From Trissonchulus latispiculum (lineage: Eukaryota > Nematoda > Enoplea > Enoplida > Ironidae), in the NCBI GenBank assembly GCA_030248195.1, contig JASAND010026192.1:57954-121953 (forward strand): a DNA stretch of 64,000 bases, read 5' to 3'. The number at the start of each line of letters is the position of its first letter. Within the stretch, counting starts at the first letter, position 1. The notes beneath the pieces are model-generated. The model did not search any database, was not told the DNA's origin, and saw only the letters and a list, made by a program, of their open reading frames with translations. Positions 1 to 8,777 of the stretch are shown here, in pieces. The position numbers were made by a program, and so were the translations under genes.

Positions 1-220
1 CACCACCGTCGCTTCCAAGCTTTGGTTTTCTGGCGTCTTATCCTCCCGCAGGTGACAAGAGCTACCATGATATGCAGTCTATGTCACCAAATTGATAGAT
101 AGAATAGAGAAACTTTACAGAAATAAACATGTTATTTGTTTTCCCTAGCTGAAAGAAGCTGAAATGCTAGTACTGTTAAATTCGTTGTTGTTTAATAAAA
201 GTAGTAAACATTATATGTAC

Positions 221-548
221 CTGTAGCTAAATAGCGTAAGGTTATAGCAAGCCGCTCTTCCCCAGAAATAGGGTCTCTGAGCTGAGTTGTTTGCCGAAAT
301 ACGGTAGGTCGTATTGAGTCTGCAATCATACGGAATGTGTCCTCGTCCATCCTTATCCATCTTCGATATGAAGATGGATCCTCCAACCACAGCTCTCGAA
401 AGAGATTTTCAAAGCAACCATGGGATTGTCGTCGCTTCAGCCAAGGCTTCATCCATTGAGATCTTACAGTTGGAGAATCTTCCTCCAGCAAAGCAATGAT
501 TAAGGCAGCAGAGATATTCTTCTTTCGAGATCGATCACTCAACTTCAT
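221..548 (-). CDS. PIF/Harbinger transposase, N-terminal exon (partial)
   Basis: This is the amino-terminal part of a Harbinger DDE transposase, which in this family works with a partner Myb-like protein to cut and paste the element. The 109 visible codons contain the family landmarks: a tryptophan-rich stretch (WMKPWLKRR), the block ELWLEDPSSYRRWIRMDEDTF, and a C-terminal GEERLAITLRYLATG just before the usual catalytic core. The first ATG is at 548; the frame is open upstream to 572 but only with a TTG. At 221/220 the codon for the last glycine is split by a good splice donor (CAG|GTACAT), which is where related genes often carry an intron, so I end the exon there although the frame runs to 192. 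No following exon with catalytic D/D/E is recognisable in bases 1-218. A MITE sits 28 bp upstream of the ATG. The exon itself has no stops. Confidence 0.72.
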
Positions 549-575
549 TGTATCTAACTTGCAGAAATCCAAAAC

Positions 576-734
576 CTGGGCTTATTCTACTGGGAAAGGA
601 ACAGAATCTGTCCTTTCCACAAACAGCCCCCCAAATCAAAACTTTTGCATGTTCGTGCCATCCCCCCTCGAAATTTGTGGCCTCCAACCCCTTTTTCTTC
701 CCCACCCGCAAACGACGCCGTAGAATAAGCCCAG
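576..734. mobile_element. MITE with CTGGGCTTATTCTA ends, copy 1 (159 bp)
   Basis: Terminal inverted repeats CTGGGCTTATTCTA (576) and TAGAATAAGCCCAG (721-734) are perfect over 14 bp. The interior is C-rich. It belongs to the same family as the elements at 4636 and 24648, which have clear 5-bp duplications; here no exact duplication is visible (AAAAC against CAGAA). It sits just upstream of the transposase exon. Confidence 0.75.
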
Positions 735-957
735 CAGAACTAGTAGAATTTGAAATTCTTAGCTAAATAATGATTTGAACTCCCTCCAAATTGAGTTGAT
801 TTGATTGGTTGATGCATTCTTGTCAGACGAAATTTTATTGGTTGTTTGAGCTTTGTCAGACGCATAGTGTAAACGCTCTGTCAGACGAAAATTGTTTGAC
901 GGACTTTTTGTTTCGTCCAACAAAGTCGGACGAAAGTTGGACAGTGTAAACCGGGCT

Positions 958-2083
958 TTAGTTTAATTTTACGGCTTGCGTAGCTCAGGATATGGCAGAT
1001 TATTTGATTTCTGCAAAAATGACAAGTTTTCAACGCCAAAATAAGAAAATCAGCTATATCTCACTATAGAGAAAAGCTAGAAAGGTTCTTCAAAAAGCAG
1101 AAATGTAGATCTCAACACGACATTTCGAATGAATCAGGGTTTTTTCAAAACGGCCAGTGGGCATTTTAGTCGGCAAATTTAGGATTGAGTGGGCAAATTT
1201 AGAGATCGGTGGGCAAAATTACAAAATTTTGCTAAGCGATTTTTAACCTTAATTTTAACTTTGCCTTAATTAATATATAACGTGTTTTATTCCATACCAT
1301 CGAATTTCCTGTCGTTTTCTTTAGTTGTGCCTTAAGCAATCTTAGTTTTTCCGACTACGCCCTATTATACATTATGCTGTACAGCTGCGTCTCTCAGCTG
1401 CACGTTGAAAACTTAGTCGTCAGCTTTCTTCATGTGCTGAGCATATAGGGTTTAGGAATACATCAAGAATATGTATATATATGTGTCATGCGATTTTACA
1501 CTGTTGGCTGTTCGTGTCAAATTCTCCAGTTCTTCGTCATATGCAAATATGCAAATTAGGAGACTGCTACTCGAAACAGAGAAACTTTCAAACGGAGCAA
1601 CTGTACAAAGTTCAAGCTAGACACAGTCGCATATTTATATAATCTTATATAAGCATCTGCTCCACTTGGCACAGGTTTTCGAAGATGCAAGTAGAATGTA
1701 ACCTTGGTTCAGAATAGATATTCTGTTAAGAATGTTTATAACTAGCAACACGCCCATTTTTACGGTAAATAATATGGTCAGATCAACCTTAGTTTGCATA
1801 AAGAAAGTCTGTTATAGCTTGTGTCCAGCATACTTCCACTCAAACTGTACAGCGCATTCTCGGCATCCGAAGCTATTTTCACTGTGAGACCTTGCTAATT
1901 GTTGAATTTTGTCTTCTGAATACTTGGAAAGATACGTAGGTATTGAAGCGTTTAGTTTTGAATCGGGATTGCGCGGAGGGTGTTAGAATGCTAAAAGAAC
2001 TTATTTTGGAAAGTTTCATCAAATTTCATCTTGATTTGTGCCGTCAACCAATAATATGTGCCCAAAAGGAATCACCACCTTAA
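958..2083 (+). repeat. Family A repeat, copy 1 (interrupted)
   Basis: Bases 958-1136 (from TTTAATTTTACGGCTTGCGTAG) and about 1946-2083 (ending GGAATCACCACCTTAA) match the copies at 2546-3145 and 5606-6590. Between them about 800 bp are unrelated to the other copies; this insert has no coding sequence that I recognise. The Harbinger element has replaced or displaced the left part. Confidence 0.75.
1137..1945. other. Unrecognised sequence inserted in family A copy 1
   Basis: The two other family A copies lack this block. It contains three near-repeats of the phrase GGGCAAATTTAG (about 1150-1220), and is otherwise AT-rich with no open frame of note. No clear terminal repeats or target duplication are visible. 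Confidence 0.4.
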
Positions 2084-2122
2084 CATGAATTTGGAATAAT
2101 CTATATATAATATATAGGGTTT

Positions 2123-2286
2123 CAGGGGCGTATCCAGGATTTTGAAAAAGGGGGGGGTAACTAAAATTTACTGAAAAGGAGGGGGGTTTTGACAAAAATT
2201 TGCATTTTTGTAGTGGAGCATTCATAAAAATTAACCCAAAAGGAGGGGGCTTCAACCCCCAAAACCCTCCCCCTGGATACGCCCAG
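2123..2286. mobile_element. Short hAT-like MITE (about 165 bp)
   Basis: It begins CAGGGGCGTATCCAGG and ends CCTGGATACGCCCAG, an inverted repeat with one indel. The inside carries runs of seven to nine G and then C. The ends resemble CAGTGGCGGATCCAG of the hAT element at 57720. The flanks (GGGTTT and GGTTTAG) are similar but not an exact 8-bp duplication. Confidence 0.55.
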
Positions 2287-2294
2287 GTTTAGTA

Positions 2295-2545
2295 TTGAAT
2301 TCTAGAAATAATATATGGCTGCACTCCCATAGCCGAATATGATGGTAACGGATCGGAGGTCACATCCTGTATTGAGGATGCGGCCCACGTTTTGTCCCTG
2401 GGCTGATCCCCACTTGGATCCGGATCTCCGTATGGAGCTGCTCGTGCCATGGTCACAAAGCGATGTGCCCAGTTCTATAGAACTCAATTGGAAGAAGGCC
2501 ATCAGCGAACAAATTCTAATTCTGCGTTTGGGTAATGCAATGCAA
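2295..2545. other. Unrecognised sequence, no gene
   Basis: A plus-strand frame runs through this block into family A DNA and the TA repeat, so it is not a conserved gene. There is a local inverted word (GCATCC/GGATGC at about 2365-2380). I see no other structure. Confidence 0.3.
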
Positions 2546-2663
2546 TGGGTATTTTTGTGTAGAACACGTCCAGTAAGTGGCAACCCTCTAGCTTGCATAG
2601 TAAATGCTCCACAATCGCTGGAAAAAATTTGGTCATGTTTTTGCAAAAACTATATATATATAC

Positions 2664-2704
<41 letters not shown>

Positions 2705-3145
2705 ATGACAGCAGCGTACGGGGTAGCATTTAGAAGATTGCAATGCCATGAATAATCGGCCTCGACGAGACCTTCAAATTTACACCCTTACTTTAATTTT
2801 GCGGCTTGCGTAGCTCAAGATATGGCGGATTATTTGATTTCTGCAAAAATGTCAAGTTTTCAAAGCCAAAATAAGAAAATCAGCTTTATCTCACTATAGA
2901 GAAAATCTAGAAAGGTGATTCAAAAAGCAAAAGTATAGAGCTCAACAAGATCCTTCGAATGAATACAATCATAGCTATGCAGCTACTGTCTAATTGTTAA
3001 GAATCTGCAAAAACTGCCCTGAACCCAGACGTCGAAGTTTTGAAGCGGGAATGCGCGGAGGGTGTCAGAATGAAAGTTTCATCAAATTCATCTTGATTTG
3101 TGTCGTCAACCAATAATATGTGCCCAAAAGGAATCACCGCCTTAA
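2546..3145 (+). repeat. Family A repeat, copy 2
   Basis: This matches 6030-6590 in order and orientation: AACACNTCCAGTAAG, GCTTGCATAGTAAATGCTCC, the TTTAATTTTGCGGC block, and the end GGAATCACCGCCTTAA. The left third of the full element is missing. A (TA)n tract at 2651-2701 interrupts it where copy 3 has ordinary sequence. Short deletions near 3070 separate it from copies 1 and 3. Confidence 0.75.
2651..2701. repeat. (TA)n microsatellite
   Basis: About 50 bp of mostly TATATA inside family A copy 2. Confidence 0.9.
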
Positions 3146-3299
3146 GGAAAGGATATATATATAACATTTATATGTAATGCACTTGTTTGTGTTTTTGCAT
3201 TGTACTTTTTAAAAACACAAAATCTTGGAAATACACCAAAAAGAACACAAAACTTTTCACCAGACGAAGCAAACATGTATTTATTCTTTAGCATAGGTA

Positions 3300-3344
3300 A
3301 TTTGGACCATTATAAAAAGCGGACGCGGACCCGGAAACGTCTAA
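3300..3344. repeat. TATAAAA/GCGGACG minisatellite, segment 1
   Basis: Reads TTATAAAAAGCGGACGCGG and continues after the MITE at 3345 as GACGTGGGATATAAAACGC, so the MITE inserted into it. The same degenerate words return at 3519-3648, 5574-5605, 7500-7645, 10370-10430 and (reverse strand) 11640-11950. Confidence 0.6.
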
Positions 3345-3518
3345 AGGTGCATTCATAGTCGCGAACGCAGTGAGACGCGCGTCGACGAGCGTCGAATCCT
3401 CAGATTGTAACATGCCGTTTTAACCGTTTAAAAATAATTGCAGCGTATTCATGCTCACGAACGCATGCACACGCTTACGTAAGCGCGTCTGCTTGCGTCT
3501 GCAACAATGAATGTACCT
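3345..3518. mobile_element. MITE with AGGTGCATTCAT ends and TAA duplication, copy 1
   Basis: Starts AGGTGCATTCATAGTCGCG and ends ATGAATGTACCT, flanked on both sides by TAA (3342-3344, 3519-3521). A 3-bp TAA duplication suits a PIF/Harbinger-derived MITE. The inside is rich in ACGCG/CGTCGACG and mirrors itself in short words (GCTCACGAACGCATGC). Confidence 0.75.
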
Positions 3519-3648
3519 TAAGACGTGGGATATAAAACGCAGTGGACGCGCTCGAGCTGTAAAACGCGGGTGCTAACGTAAGGTATAAAAGCGAACGTGA
3601 ACGGACGTGGAGGTTAATACGTGGATGTATACTGAAGGTAGGCTAGTA
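3519..3648. repeat. TATAAAA/GCGGACG minisatellite, segment 2
   Basis: Degenerate repeats of ACGTGGG(A/T)ATAAAACGC and AACGGACGTGG; a continuation of 3300-3344 and continued again at 5574 after the 1.9-kb insertion. Confidence 0.6.
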
Positions 3649-5567
3649 CAGGGTTCATGCGGACTTTTCAGTTTCAATTTCCAGGTTTTTCCAGGTTTTT
3701 CAAGGTTTTCAGCGGCAATTTTCCAGGTTTTGTATTATTAAATTTTGATCAAAATAGTGTAAATTTGAAGCATTTTTGGGGTACTAGAACCTTAAACCCA
3801 GCGATGCACTGGACCCAAGCCCGTTAGTTATGGTAAACCTGGGCTGGGTTTTTCCGGAAAAAAGGCATAAAATTAGTTTTCGGCTTTTTCAGTGTTTTCC
3901 CGTTTTTCGATAACCCCAATGGCTTTAAACTGCTGCTGGAGCGCTAAAAGGTCAAATTTTAACGAATTAAAGCGTTAAACATTATGCTAAATCTACAAAT
4001 AAAAATCTAGACCGCTTCAAAGAATTTTTGAAAATTTTCAATTTTTCAAATTAATTTGGAAAACATTCGAAATTTTCAACATTTTCGCAAAATTCTCAAA
4101 AATATATATTCGAACGTATCGAGTTTTCCAGTGCCCATCGTGCAGTATATAAGTATTGGCATTTTCAATCAAACTTTTGAAAATATGAAAGCTAAAAATA
4201 CAAATCTAGTGTTAAAAAGTGTAAGTTTTTAAATAAGGTTAAAGAGTCTTAGCTTCATTTTACGCACCGTGCTCTTTGAACTATAATGTTAAACTATGGC
4301 ATACGAAAAAAGTTACGCAGGGGCACTAGCGTAGCCAGAAAAAATTTTCACGGGGGAATACACTTGTCCGGGGGGTCTGAAGGGGGGCAGAACCCTCCAG
4401 AAGCTGAGAAATTTTTCATTTTTTGACCTTCGGGGAATTTTTAGAGCATTCTTTGGAATTAAGAATATAAAAGGCACAATCACGTGTTGATGCACCCAAA
4501 TGATGTAAAACCTGGTCAAAGTAGGGTATTTGGTATATGGTATATATATTTGGTATGAGGCAGCCCCACCCCAAGAAGAAGCTACCGTTCCTAACTACAG
4601 CAAATTGCCTAGAAATTAATTTAGACCACCCTTGACTGGGTTTATTTTACTGGGGGGGGGCGGGGAGCGCCCCCCCACTTTTTGGGTTCCCCCCACTCGA
4701 GCACCTCCCCCCACTCGTTCCCCTCCCCCACTTTTTTGGGCATCCCTCCACTCACTAGAGGGTGCCCAGAAAATGCCAAATTTTAAGAATTTTTGGTCAA
4801 AAATTTCAAAAATTTTCTGGCTTCGCCGGAACTTTTTGATGCAAAATCGCCTTTTTTGGTGCTAAAACTTGATTTTTGAGCACTTTTAAGCATAGTCATA
4901 GCAGTGTATGTGGAAAACAGGCTATTTATACAGCATTTTTGGCTCATTTTATCCCCCCCCCACTTTTCGACCTCCCCCCCCACTAGTTGGGGGAGAGTCC
5001 CCCCCCCACTTATTTTTGCCTAAAATAAACCCAGCTTGAAATTCAAACACCCGAATTTCTCGGCTGAGTGATTTTAAGCTCCATTGCGTAAATGCGTAGA
5101 TTTTTGCAAAAAATCGTGCAACCAACGAGAAGTTTGGGTGGGTGGGTGAGGAATCCCACAAAAGTAGAAGAATTTTTTAAAGCAGGACCTCCTGGATAAA
5201 TTTTCAGCATAATTTTCGATAATCGTAATTATTTGTAATGTTCGCCTGTTAGGGTAAAGTTTTCAGTTTTCTGTGTTTTGAAAATAAAATAAAAAAGTGT
5301 AAGGAAAGGCGTACTTCTATAAAACGCACAATACCAAGTAGGAGACTATGTACAAACCATGAGTGAAAAGCTGACAAACCGGGCTAAACAAAATCACAAA
5401 CAATTCGGTTCATCATCACAATTTCAATGGTAAGCATAAGAAATTGAGCGAAATTTTGGAATCAATCACCAAATTCCAAGTTTTTTCCCTGTTTTTCCAG
5501 GTGTTTACCCAAATTCCAGGTTTTTCCAGGTATTTCCAGGTTTTTCCAGGTTGCATCATGAACCCTG
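3649..5567. mobile_element. hAT-like element, 1.9 kb, 6-bp duplication CTAGTA
   Basis: Begins CAGGGTTCATGCGG and ends GCATCATGAACCCTG, with CTAGTA immediately outside both ends (3643-3648 and 5568-5573). Both subterminal regions contain tandem TTTCCAGGTTTTTCCAGG words (3675-3720, 5490-5555). No transposase frame is visible, so it is non-autonomous. It was inserted in the minisatellite and itself contains the MITE at 4636. The CAGGG start is like hAT elements, but the duplication is 6 rather than 8 bp. Confidence 0.75.
4636..5034. mobile_element. MITE with CTGGGTTTATTTTA ends, CTTGA duplication, copy 2
   Basis: Inverted ends CTGGGTTTATTTTA and TAAAATAAACCCAG are flanked by an exact 5-bp duplication CTTGA (4631-4635 and 5035-5039). 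Inside each end are alternating C runs and CACTTTTTGGG words; the middle has a UUCG-type hairpin (CTGGCTTCGCCGGA, 4817-4830). Length 399 bp. Confidence 0.88.
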
Positions 5568-5573
5568 CTAGTA

Positions 5574-5605
5574 TAAACTGCAGACGCAGACGTAGACCAG
5601 CAGAC
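5574..5605. repeat. GCAGACG minisatellite, segment 3
   Basis: Short run of TGCAGACGCAGACGTAGACC directly after the hAT-like element, joining segment 2 across the insertion. Confidence 0.5.
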
Positions 5606-6590
5606 TTAAGGTGGTGATTTCTTTTGGAGACATCAACTTTGAACTGTTATTATTCAACCATTACTTGGAGTTAAAAAGCCATTTTTATATCAAAATGCAG
5701 CTTAACGTTTGGTCTTTCTAATGAATATAACGAAACTAACTTTAGATCTCGGAGATTATTTTTACTGCATTTTCGAAGTAATTTAATTTTTCAGATTTTT
5801 CGCAAAAGTAAATTTTTTCGGAGGCGTCACCCACATCATTCGATTCCACTACCAAATAGCTGGGGACCCTTTTTTAGTTATGAAACCGCTCTTCGTTCTA
5901 AAGAAATTAGCTAAAATGTATGCGCAACCTGGATTTTGCCTACTTTTCCAATCTTTGGCAAGCGACCACTTTAGCTAGAAAGCAGCAATCGGGACAACTA
6001 AAAAGGGTCCCTGGGTATTTTAGTGTAAAACACCTCCAGTAACTAAGTGGCAACCATCTAGCTTGCATAGTAAATGCTCCACAATCGCTGGAAAAAAATT
6101 GATCATGTTTTTGCAAAAATTACATTTTCTATGATAGCAGCGTATTGGATAGCAGTTAGAAGATTATGTCATGGATAATCGGTCACGACGAGACCCTAAA
6201 ATTGACACCCATAGTTTAATTTTACGGCTTGCGTATATATCTCAAGAAATGACGGATTATTTGATTTGTGCAAAAATGACAAGTTTTGAACGCCAAAATA
6301 AGAAAATCGACTGTATCTCACGATAGCGAAAAGCTAGAAAGGTGCTTCAAAAAGCAAAAATGGAGCTCAACAAGATCTTTCGAATGAGTATAATCATAGC
6401 TATGCAGTGGCTGCCTAACTGTCAAAAATCGGCGAAAACTACCCTAAGCGGAGACGTCGTATTTTCGCAGCGGCATTGCGCGGAGGGTGTTAGAATGCTA
6501 AAAGAACTTATTTTGGAAAGTTTCATCAAATTTCATCTTGATTTGAACAGACAATCACCAATATGTGCCCAAAAGGAATCACCACCTTAA
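5606..6590 (+). mobile_element. Family A, complete copy with TTAA flanks
   Basis: The only copy with both ends. TTAA at 5606-5609 is followed by GGTGGTGATTTCTTTTGG, and CCAAAAGGAATCACCACC is followed by TTAA (6587-6590); the inverted ends match at 17 of 18. The element is 977 bp without TTAA and has no significant open frame. TTAA duplications occur in the piggyBac and Kolobok superfamilies; the GGTGG start is not the piggyBac CCY end, so Kolobok-like is the better guess, but it is only inference. Confidence 0.8.
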
Positions 6591-7494
6591 GGTGCATTCA
6601 TAGTCGCAAACGCATAGAGACGTAGACGCGCGTCGACGCCTCTGATTGTAACATGCCATTTTAACCGTTTAAAATCAGTTGTAACGAATTCATGCTCACG
6701 AACGCATACAGACGCATCCATACGCGCGTCAACGCGCCTCTGCTTGCGACAGAAACCACGTTTTTTTTGCGTAAAATACTGCGTATTTACGCAGTCGAGC
6801 TTAAAAATACGCAGTCAAAAACAAAAATACGCACCAAAATACGCAGCCGAAAATTCGGTAGTAGGAATTTCTAGAGTGCTCTAAATTAATTTCTTGAGAC
6901 AATTTACCGTAGTTTGGGCTCTGGCTTCTTCTGGGGGGCTTCCGCCCCCCAGACCCCCCGTATATCTCTTCGATTCTCCTTCCGTCTACAGTTGATTATA
7001 CTTTGTGCCTAAGCCCACGTTGTACCATGCGATGCTTTTCTTTCTATTTGATTTGATATAGTATATAAATTAAAATCTTATGTGTTCAATCAAGGTTAAA
7101 TGTTAAATGTTAAACTGTTCAAGGCAAAGAAGTCAAAGTTTTAAGAGCAAATTTACTCCGAAAATTTAAAATTTTCTTCAACTTCTGGGGGGCTGCGCCC
7201 CCCAGACCCCCTTCGTATCTATATATTTTTCGTCACCTATTCATTCATACTCTTACACCACAGAGAGAGCACGCGATTTAAACTCGAGCTAAGATTCTTA
7301 ACGTTGTTTAAAACTCTTAAAAACAGCATTAATTCGACGCTAAATGCGTTCATAGCTTTTGTAACGTTGAGAAGCGATTTTTGTAATTTTACGCAGCCGA
7401 AATTAAAAATACGCACTCGAAAACAAAAATACGCAAAATTTACGCAAGTCCGATTTTCAAAAAAAAAACCCTGACAGAAACTATGAATGCACCT
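6590..7494. mobile_element. MITE with AGGTGCATTCATAG ends, copy 2, split by a hAT-like insertion
   Basis: AGGTGCATTCATAGTCGCAAACG at 6590 and CTATGAATGCACCT at 7481-7494 are the two ends; the interior matches 3345-3518 (for example GATTGTAACATGCC, TTTTAACCGTTTAAAA). It abuts the end of family A copy 3. The 717-bp element at 6757 interrupts it near its right end. Confidence 0.75.
6757..7473. mobile_element. hAT-like element with 8-bp duplication ACAGAAAC
   Basis: An exact 8-bp duplication ACAGAAAC (6749-6756, 7474-7481) brackets CACGTTTTTTTTGCGTAA and AAAAAAAAAACCCTG. Subterminal words TACGCAG/GCGTA recur at both ends (6770-6860, 7390-7445). An 8-bp duplication with C(A/G)..GGTTTTTT ends is hAT-like. 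No transposase frame. It carries two copies of the GGGGGGCT..GCCCCCC hairpin module (6932-6962, 7184-7212). A related left end is at 17665. Confidence 0.8.
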
Positions 7495-7499
7495 ATGCA

Positions 7500-7645
7500 C
7501 AAATGCACAAATGCACCACCTGCAGACTTATGCAGACGCAAACTCCGGTACAAAACGCAGACCTGAAAACAGACTCGGGTATAAAATGCAGACTTTTCAG
7601 CAGACTCGCAGACGTGGGTATAAAAAGCAGACTTATGTACGTATA
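7500..7645. repeat. TATAAAA/GCAGACT minisatellite, segment 4
   Basis: Repeats of GGTATAAAATGCAGACTT-like units, with spacing of about 20-35 bp, each pairing GCAGAC with TATAAAA. Confidence 0.6.
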
Positions 7646-7649
7646 TATA

Positions 7650-8160
7650 TCATTGGGAAAAACCCAGAGTGGTGAACGGCTATCTTTGGGGATGCGGCCC
7701 GGGTCTCAGGTCATTTCGAGATTACCCTCACCCCTAAAATTCGTAAAACTTGACCAAACTAGCTAAAATTTGGTACATGTATTAAGTTTTCAACTTGGCT
7801 GAGTTCAAATATCGCAAAATTTTTCGATTTCGTGAAATACGATTTTTTCGATTCGCAAGGGTGACCCAAGGGGAACCGAAAAAGTATTGTCTTCGATTTG
7901 ATTTTGTTCATTTCTGTAGTCGGTTTGTGCGTTTTAAAATACATATATATACTTTTGCTGTTTAGTTTTGTCCGTTCGGAGGGTTTATTCATACTTTTGC
8001 TGTTTGCCGTATTGCTGCTGTCCGTTTCGTAAGGGCTGTCCTTTTGGACTTGAGCAATGTTCAACTTTTCCGTACTTAAGTGTCTGCATGTAACAGCCGA
8101 TCAGAAATGAGTAACACCACCACGTCCTTTGTAATAGTAATGAATAAATGGTTGCCAAAT
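7650..8160. other. No recognisable feature
   Basis: AT-rich DNA. A minus-strand open frame of about 100 codons (7759-8064) shows no family resemblance, and I treat it as chance. Confidence 0.4.
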
Positions 8161-8174
8161 CTTATTGAAACAGT

Positions 8175-8275
8175 TTTGTAGGTCCAAAACTAGAATTGTA
8201 TGGCCACAGCCATACAAAATTAGAATAGTACGAGGGAGGCCTTACAAAACTAGAATTGTACGAGGGAGGCCATAC
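8175..8275. repeat. Short tandem repeat flanking the LINE
   Basis: Three degenerate units of CAAAACTAGAATTGTACGAG followed by GGAGGCC. Related words (CATACAAAACTAGTTTTGTACG) continue after 10015 on the other side of the LINE, so the LINE landed inside this repeat. Confidence 0.6.
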
Positions 8276-8297
8276 TTACTTACTTACTTAATCACCA

Positions 8298-8777
8298 TCA
8301 TCTTCGCCACGAAGACATCGGTGGCCTCTGGTTAGCGTAAGAGCTGATCTCCTTCCACTGAGCTCTGTCCGTTGCTAGGGTCTTTACAGTGTCGTTCCAG
8401 TCGAAGCGACCAATGGAGTATGAGGCCATAGGGCTTCTCAGGTCGTTGTGAACATTTTGCTGCCAGGTTTGGCGTGGCCGGCCTCGTCTTATCCTCCAAC
8501 CTGGTGGAATGGCGGCAAAGAATGATGTTTTTGGATAACGTCTTTCATCCATTCGAGCAACGTGGCCAAGCCATTTCAGGCGGTTCGTTCGCAAGCGAGA
8601 TTCCATTGGGGTTCTGTTCCCAGCACGTTCTCTAAGTTCGGCGTTGCTTATGCGATCCTCCTCCCGAGATAAGCCCAGAATACGACGGAGACAGCAGTTC
8701 TCAAACACGTCCAGTTTGCGGATGTCAGCTTGACGAAGGGGAGTAGTCTCAAGCCCATAAAGCAGTACTGACATCAT
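8298..8777 (-). CDS. LINE C-terminal region after the deletion
   Basis: Continues the same LINE protein in a different frame, starting at SVLLYGLETTPLRQADIRKL and running through FENCCLRRILGLSREEDRIS and RLRTNRLKWLGHVARMDERR to GRPRQTWQQNVHNDLR. These blocks form the conserved tail that follows the polymerase in this LINE group and has no known catalytic role. It ends about 20 bp before the (TAAG)n tail. It is inactive as a separate gene: no own promoter or start is expected. Confidence 0.85.
   Translation of the reverse strand: MMSVLLYGLETTPLRQADIRKLDVFENCCLRRILGLSREEDRISNAELRERAGNRTPMESRLRTNRLKWLGHVARMDERRYPKTSFFAAIPPGWRIRRGRPRQTWQQNVHNDLRSPMASYSIGRFDWNDTVKTLATDRAQWKEISSYANQRPPMSSWRR

Larger units (their letters stand above)
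1..957 (-). mobile_element. PIF/Harbinger DNA transposon, one end, cut by window edge
   Basis: The right terminus is the inverted-repeat-like sequence at about 905-957, which on the minus strand begins AGCCCGGTTTACACTGTCC. It is followed by TTA/TAG, fitting the 3-bp duplications of this superfamily. A transposase exon lies inside on the minus strand. The other terminus and the rest of the transposase lie outside the window to the left. The terminus abuts family A sequence (TTTAATTTTACGGC) that is uninterrupted at 6213 and 2791, so this copy landed inside an older family A element. Confidence 0.7.

Noticed and set aside
2302..2755. Plus and minus frames of 114-138 codons near 2.3-2.7 kb
   Set aside because: They run through family A DNA and the TA microsatellite and oppose each other.
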